Source: Treponema peruense (GTDB lineage: Bacteria > Spirochaetota > Spirochaetia > Treponematales > Treponemataceae). Taken from it: a DNA stretch of 64,000 nucleotides. Under the pieces are notes generated by a model. That model ran no database searches and was not told where the DNA came from. It saw only the letters and a program-made list of their open reading frames with translations. Shown here piece after piece: positions 60,456 through 64,000 of this stretch. Numbering within the stretch: the stretch's first letter is position 1; each line of letters begins with the position of its first letter. A program made the position numbers and the translations under genes. The DNA lies in assembly GCF_016117655.1 (NCBI RefSeq), contig NZ_CP064936.1:930001-994000 (forward strand), given 5' to 3'.

Positions 60456-62261
60456 ATGACAGAACTCAAGTACAAAAGAAATTTTTGCATTACGGCTCAT
60501 ATTGATCACGGAAAATCAACTCTTGCAGACAGACTTATCCAGAAGGCCAAGATTATTGAAGACCGCCAGATGATGAATCAGATTCTTGACAATATGGATA
60601 TTGAAAGGGAACGCGGAATTACAATAAAGAGCCAGGCAGTTACAATTCCGTATCACGCAAAGGACGGTCATGATTACGAATTGAATTTTGTTGACACACC
60701 GGGTCATGTTGACTTCAGCTATGAGGTAAGCCGTGCAATCGCTTCCTGCGAAGGTGCCCTTCTTTTGATAGATGCGACACAGGGAGTTGAAAGCCAGACT
60801 GTAAGCAATATGTATATGGCAATGGAGCATGATTTAACAATTGTTCCTGTTATTAACAAAATTGATTTGGCAAGTGCAGATGTAGAAAGTGTAAAGCATC
60901 AGATAGACCATGACCTTGGACTTGATTCTGCAGATGCCCAGCTTGTAAGTGCAAAGACGGGGCAGGGTATTGATGAACTGCTTGAGGCAATTGTAAATAA
61001 ATTTCCGCCACCTTCCGGTGATGTAAATGCACCTCTTCAGGCTTTGATTTTTGACTGCCATTATGATGAGTACAGGGGCGTCGTTGTTCACATACGTGTC
61101 ATGCAGGGAAGAATCAAGGCAGGAGACACAATCAGACTTATGAGTACAGAAACAGATTACCGTGCCGAAAAAGTAGGTGTCTTCAAGATTCGCTATGAGG
61201 AAACACAGATACTTGAAGCCGGTGATGTAGGGTACGTCATAGCCGGAATAAAAACTGTTTCTGACGTGCGCGTTGGCGATACAATAACAACAGTGAATAA
61301 TCCCGCAAAAGAAGCCCTGCCCGGTTTCAAAGATGTTAAGCCTGTTGTATTCTCTTCAATTTATCCGATAGATTCAAATGATTACGAAGAACTCAAGGAC
61401 AGCATGGAAAAACTTAAGCTTAACGATGCGTCACTTGTTTATGAAAAAGACAACTCTCTGGCACTTGGAAACGGATTCCGCTGCGGATTTCTTGGACTTC
61501 TTCACCTTGAAATAATTCAGGAAAGACTTGAGCGTGATTTTGACCAGGTTGTAATTTTTACAGCCCCGAGCGTAAAATACAAAGTGGTGCAGCAGGGACA
61601 CGAAGAAATTTTTGTTGACAATCCTGCCGATTATCCAGAAGGAAAAATCCAGTCTTCAGAAGAACCGTATATTACAGCGACAATAATTACGCCTACTGAA
61701 TATATTGGTCCTATTATGGAACTCTGCAGAATAAAGCGCGGAACACAAAAAAATATGCAGTATCTTGACGAAAAGCGTGTGGAACTTTCCTACGACATGC
61801 CGCTGGCCGAAGTTCTCTTTGATTTTTACGATAAACTCAAGTCTTACAGTCGAGGTTATGCAAGTTTTGATTATGAAGTAACTGATTACAGGCCTACTGA
61901 TCTTGTAAAAATTGATATTCTCATAAACGGAAAACCTGTTGACGCCTTGGCCCAGCTTTGTTTCAGGGCAAGTTCCGCTGAACGAGCAAAACAGGTTTGT
62001 GAGCGTCTTAAAGGTGAAATTTCCAGACAACAGTTTAAGATTGCCATTCAAGGATCAGTCGGAAGTCAGATTATTGCGCGTGAAACTGTAAACCCCGTGC
62101 GAAAAGATGTTCTTGCAAAGTGCTACGGCGGAGACGTTACCAGAAAAAGAAAGCTTTTGGAAAAACAGAAAGCAGGAAAGAAGCGTATGCTTATGGCCGG
62201 TAATGTTGAACTTCCCCAGAGTGCATTCCTTGCAGTACTCAAAGAAAAGGAAGACAATTAA
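60456..62261 (+). CDS. lepA: Elongation factor 4 (LepA)
   Basis: Ribosome-bound GTPase thought to help 30S assembly and back-translocation. 601 residues, standard length. G1 AHIDHGKST (about 14), switch ERERGITIKSQAV (about 50), DTPGHVD (about 80), NKID (about 134), and the LepA-specific C-terminal domain with RKRKLLEKQKAGKKRM (about 563). AAGGA precedes the ATG, nine bases after the protease gene. A structured intergenic region follows. Confidence 0.97.
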   Translation: MTELKYKRNFCITAHIDHGKSTLADRLIQKAKIIEDRQMMNQILDNMDIERERGITIKSQAVTIPYHAKDGHDYELNFVDTPGHVDFSYEVSRAIASCEGALLLIDATQGVESQTVSNMYMAMEHDLTIVPVINKIDLASADVESVKHQIDHDLGLDSADAQLVSAKTGQGIDELLEAIVNKFPPPSGDVNAPLQALIFDCHYDEYRGVVVHIRVMQGRIKAGDTIRLMSTETDYRAEKVGVFKIRYEETQILEAGDVGYVIAGIKTVSDVRVGDTITTVNNPAKEALPGFKDVKPVVFSSIYPIDSNDYEELKDSMEKLKLNDASLVYEKDNSLALGNGFRCGFLGLLHLEIIQERLERDFDQVVIFTAPSVKYKVVQQGHEEIFVDNPADYPEGKIQSSEEPYITATIITPTEYIGPIMELCRIKRGTQKNMQYLDEKRVELSYDMPLAEVLFDFYDKLKSYSRGYASFDYEVTDYRPTDLVKIDILINGKPVDALAQLCFRASSAERAKQVCERLKGEISRQQFKIAIQGSVGSQIIARETVNPVRKDVLAKCYGGDVTRKRKLLEKQKAGKKRMLMAGNVELPQSAFLAVLKEKEDN

Positions 62262-62270
62262 AAGTTTCAT

Positions 62271-62448
62271 AGTTGCCTTCCTTAAAATTGAACGATTGAG
62301 CAAGTTTCAACTTGCGATTGAGTTCAATTAGTACGCGTAAGCGTACACGTAAATAAGGAAGTTTTTGCAAAAACTGTATTTTTCTTGAATGGCGCTATTT
62401 TTGCCGTTCAAGAAATACGTTGAATAATTGCAATTTTTTGAGGCAACT
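62271..62448. other. Structured intergenic island with nested inverted repeats
   Basis: Outer arms AGTTGCCT (62271-62278) and AGGCAACT (62441-62448) enclose three internal hairpins. AATTGAAC/GTTCAATT (62286-62293 with 62322-62329) contains GCAAG/CTTGC between two GATTGA direct repeats. GTACGC/GCGTAC (62331-62346) closes on a GTAA loop. A 16-bp stem with a 2-base bulge (62376-62393 with 62403-62418) follows. It lies between two convergent genes, and no ORF is seen in it. It may be a terminator complex, a small mobile-element relic or an RNA. Confidence 0.65.
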
Positions 62449-62449
62449 T

Positions 62450-64000
62450 TTATTTTTGTGCAATACTGAATTGCTTCAGAAAATACGGAATTTCAGCACG
62501 GATCCGCTTTAAAAAACCTGTTTCGTGTCTGAAAAAATTTCCGTCAGGAAAATGCCGCCAGAGGTAATCGCTTTGCATAAGAAGCGAGTCAAGCTGTTCG
62601 TCCAAAGAAATTCCCTCTATCCTGCAGACAGAATTATTTCCGTTTTTAAGAAGATCCCGTATTGTCTGAAGGTTTTTAATTTCTTCGGAATACAATTTTT
62701 CTGTATTTTTTTTGTTTGCTTTTTTTTGAATAAAAACAGAATCAGTTTCGGTATTTGACTGCTTCCTGTCAGAAAAATATTTTGTTAAATTCGAAAGTGT
62801 TTTTTCATCAAGATTCTGCAAATTCAAATCAAGACCTTTTGTTCCGAAAGAAAAAATATTTTTTTCGCCCGAAAAATGAATCTTAAACTGGTTTGCATAG
62901 GATTCCAAAGCTGGCGTAGAATAAACCTGGTTTCCGCTTTTGTCACTGCATTTTTCAGCTGAATATGAAAAAGCAGCCCCGTAGTTTTCTGCACTTTCAA
63001 ACCTGTTGCTTTCTGAAAGCCTCAGTGTGCTTGCAGGCGTTCCTTTTGCATGTGTAAGTCCCGCAGAAAAGCAAAAATCCAGTCCGGAAACTATAATCGG
63101 AATATTTTCATCTGAACGGATCTTGCATGCAATATAGACAGCCACAAGTCCTACAGACCCCATCGCCGGAATCATCTCTTTTATAAGTCCTGTCTTTTTG
63201 AGTCTCTGCAAAAATAATGAATCAGAAGACTCTGAACAAAACCAGATTGTTTTTGCACACGTAAGTTCAGGAATTTCGGCACGGGAATTCAGGTCTGCAA
63301 ACAAAACGGGAATTTTGCCTGCCGTTCCGATATACGCTTTTTGTATTGCAAACTGGCTTTCTACTCCAACTGCCGCATCGGGAATTATTTTTCTTTTTAA
63401 AAGAGCCGAAATTGCTGCGTCTACGGCAACAATATAGTAATTTTCCGGGGAGAAAGTTTTCTGCAAAAGAAATTCATCAAGGCTTTCTCCTGCTCCGCAT
63501 ACAAGAATCGGTTTGGAAATTGTTTTTTCTATTTCATGCAAATTTATTCCGCAGGAAAATTTTTTCAAATTGCGGATAATATTTCTTGAAAAAAGTTTTC
63601 CCATCTTTACCAGCGTAACCCTGTTTTTCCAGTAGCCTTCAATTATTCCGGTTATTCCAAACATGAGCTGGATGTACTTTTCCTCATATAAACGGGTGCC
63701 GGAACAAAAATCAATTCTTACGGCCCGACGTATTTTTCCTTCCGAACAAAGTGCGCGGATTTTTTCATCAAGTATAATGTAATCTTTTTGCCCGGTTAAA
63801 CAAAAAAAATCTGATTCATAATCTATTGAAATTTTATTCTTCAAAGAAAGTTCATAAAGGCTTTTGTCTACTTCTATACAAATACATTTGCAGTCTGCAG
63901 GAAGTTTTTTCAAAAGTTCATCCATACCGTACCAAAGTCCCGGTGAACAGATTACAACCAGGGTTCCGCTCAAAATGTTTATGCTGTCGATAAGTGAGTA
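62450..64000 (-). CDS. DUF115 / Maf-like protein, 5' end outside the window
   Basis: The frame is open to the window edge, continuing upstream of the TTG at 63973, so the gene is incomplete at its start; about 516 residues are visible. The central part (about residues 150-310 of the visible chain) contains PILVCGAGESLDEFL, VAVDAAISALLKRKIIPDAAVGVE and PIIVSGLDFCFSAGLTHAKGTP. These are typical of the DUF115 (MAF_flag10/MptE-like) family found in motility accessory factors that transfer nonulosonic acids to flagellins, and in related enzymes. Treponeme flagella are periplasmic and glycosylated in some species, so a flagellin glycosylation role is plausible but inferred. Confidence 0.75.
   Translation of the reverse strand, partial: YSLIDSINILSGTLVVICSPGLWYGMDELLKKLPADCKCICIEVDKSLYELSLKNKISIDYESDFFCLTGQKDYIILDEKIRALCSEGKIRRAVRIDFCSGTRLYEEKYIQLMFGITGIIEGYWKNRVTLVKMGKLFSRNIIRNLKKFSCGINLHEIEKTISKPILVCGAGESLDEFLLQKTFSPENYYIVAVDAAISALLKRKIIPDAAVGVESQFAIQKAYIGTAGKIPVLFADLNSRAEIPELTCAKTIWFCSESSDSLFLQRLKKTGLIKEMIPAMGSVGLVAVYIACKIRSDENIPIIVSGLDFCFSAGLTHAKGTPASTLRLSESNRFESAENYGAAFSYSAEKCSDKSGNQVYSTPALESYANQFKIHFSGEKNIFSFGTKGLDLNLQNLDEKTLSNLTKYFSDRKQSNTETDSVFIQKKANKKNTEKLYSEEIKNLQTIRDLLKNGNNSVCRIEGISLDEQLDSLLMQSDYLWRHFPDGNFFRHETGFLKRIRAEIPYFLKQFSIAQK

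Noticed and set aside
62331..62346. GTACGC/GCGTAC palindrome as a phage attachment site
   Set aside because: No integrase or second copy is visible; it fits better as one hairpin of the structured island.

Overview
The window reads as a chromosomal segment of a host-associated treponeme-like spirochaete. The main evidence is a homologue of the Treponema pallidum pallilysin family, a treponeme-type DUF4954 protein, spirochaete-style lipoproteins and beta-barrel proteins, and tRNA genes without encoded CCA. Genes are dense on both strands. I see no rRNA, insertion sequence, prophage or CRISPR array.

Layout. 1-3.0 kb: end of a DUF4954 gene, then leuA behind a leucine leader peptide and attenuator. 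3.2-8.9 kb: an XRE regulator facing two SLBB polysaccharide-export-type proteins with a WecA/TagO-like sugar-phosphate transferase between them. 9-14 kb: gltX and an argJ-argB-argD arginine operon. 14-20.7 kb: envelope genes, namely a pallilysin-like protein, lipoproteins, a frameshifted outer-membrane barrel, and a cobalamin riboswitch in front of a lipoprotein and a TonB-dependent receptor. 20.7-23.5 kb: an aromatic-residue-rich leader peptide and attenuator ahead of DAHP synthase, prephenate dehydrogenase and apt. 23.5-30 kb: a membrane-anchored nuclease, galT, asnA, a degenerate radical-SAM-like protein, mntP, an EamA transporter and tRNA-Gly. 30-45.6 kb: mnmG, pepF, an SH3-like lipoprotein, an ABC-F ATPase, galE, an M20 peptidase, fabF, mraY, an acyl-CoA-synthetase-like protein and aroA. 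45.8-64 kb: htrA, rplU-prp-rpmA, obgE-nadD-yqeK-LCP-rsfS, a very acidic small protein, ispE-spoVG, tRNA-Gln, rplY, tilS, a TPR/Ca-loop protein with a linked protease, lepA, a structured intergenic island and a DUF115/Maf-like protein cut by the window end.

The most distinctive signal is regulatory. At thirteen starts a good sigma70-type promoter lies so close to the start codon (6-9 nt from the -10 box) that the mRNA should begin at or within a few bases of the AUG, with no room for a Shine-Dalgarno site. Two of these starts are attenuator leader peptides (leucine and aromatic), so ribosome-mediated attenuation here appears to use leaderless leader ORFs. Both leaders have visible mutually exclusive antiterminator and terminator pairings. 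Genes with a long 5' region, such as galE, gltX, the SLBB genes, rplU and htrA, carry normal GGAG-type sites.
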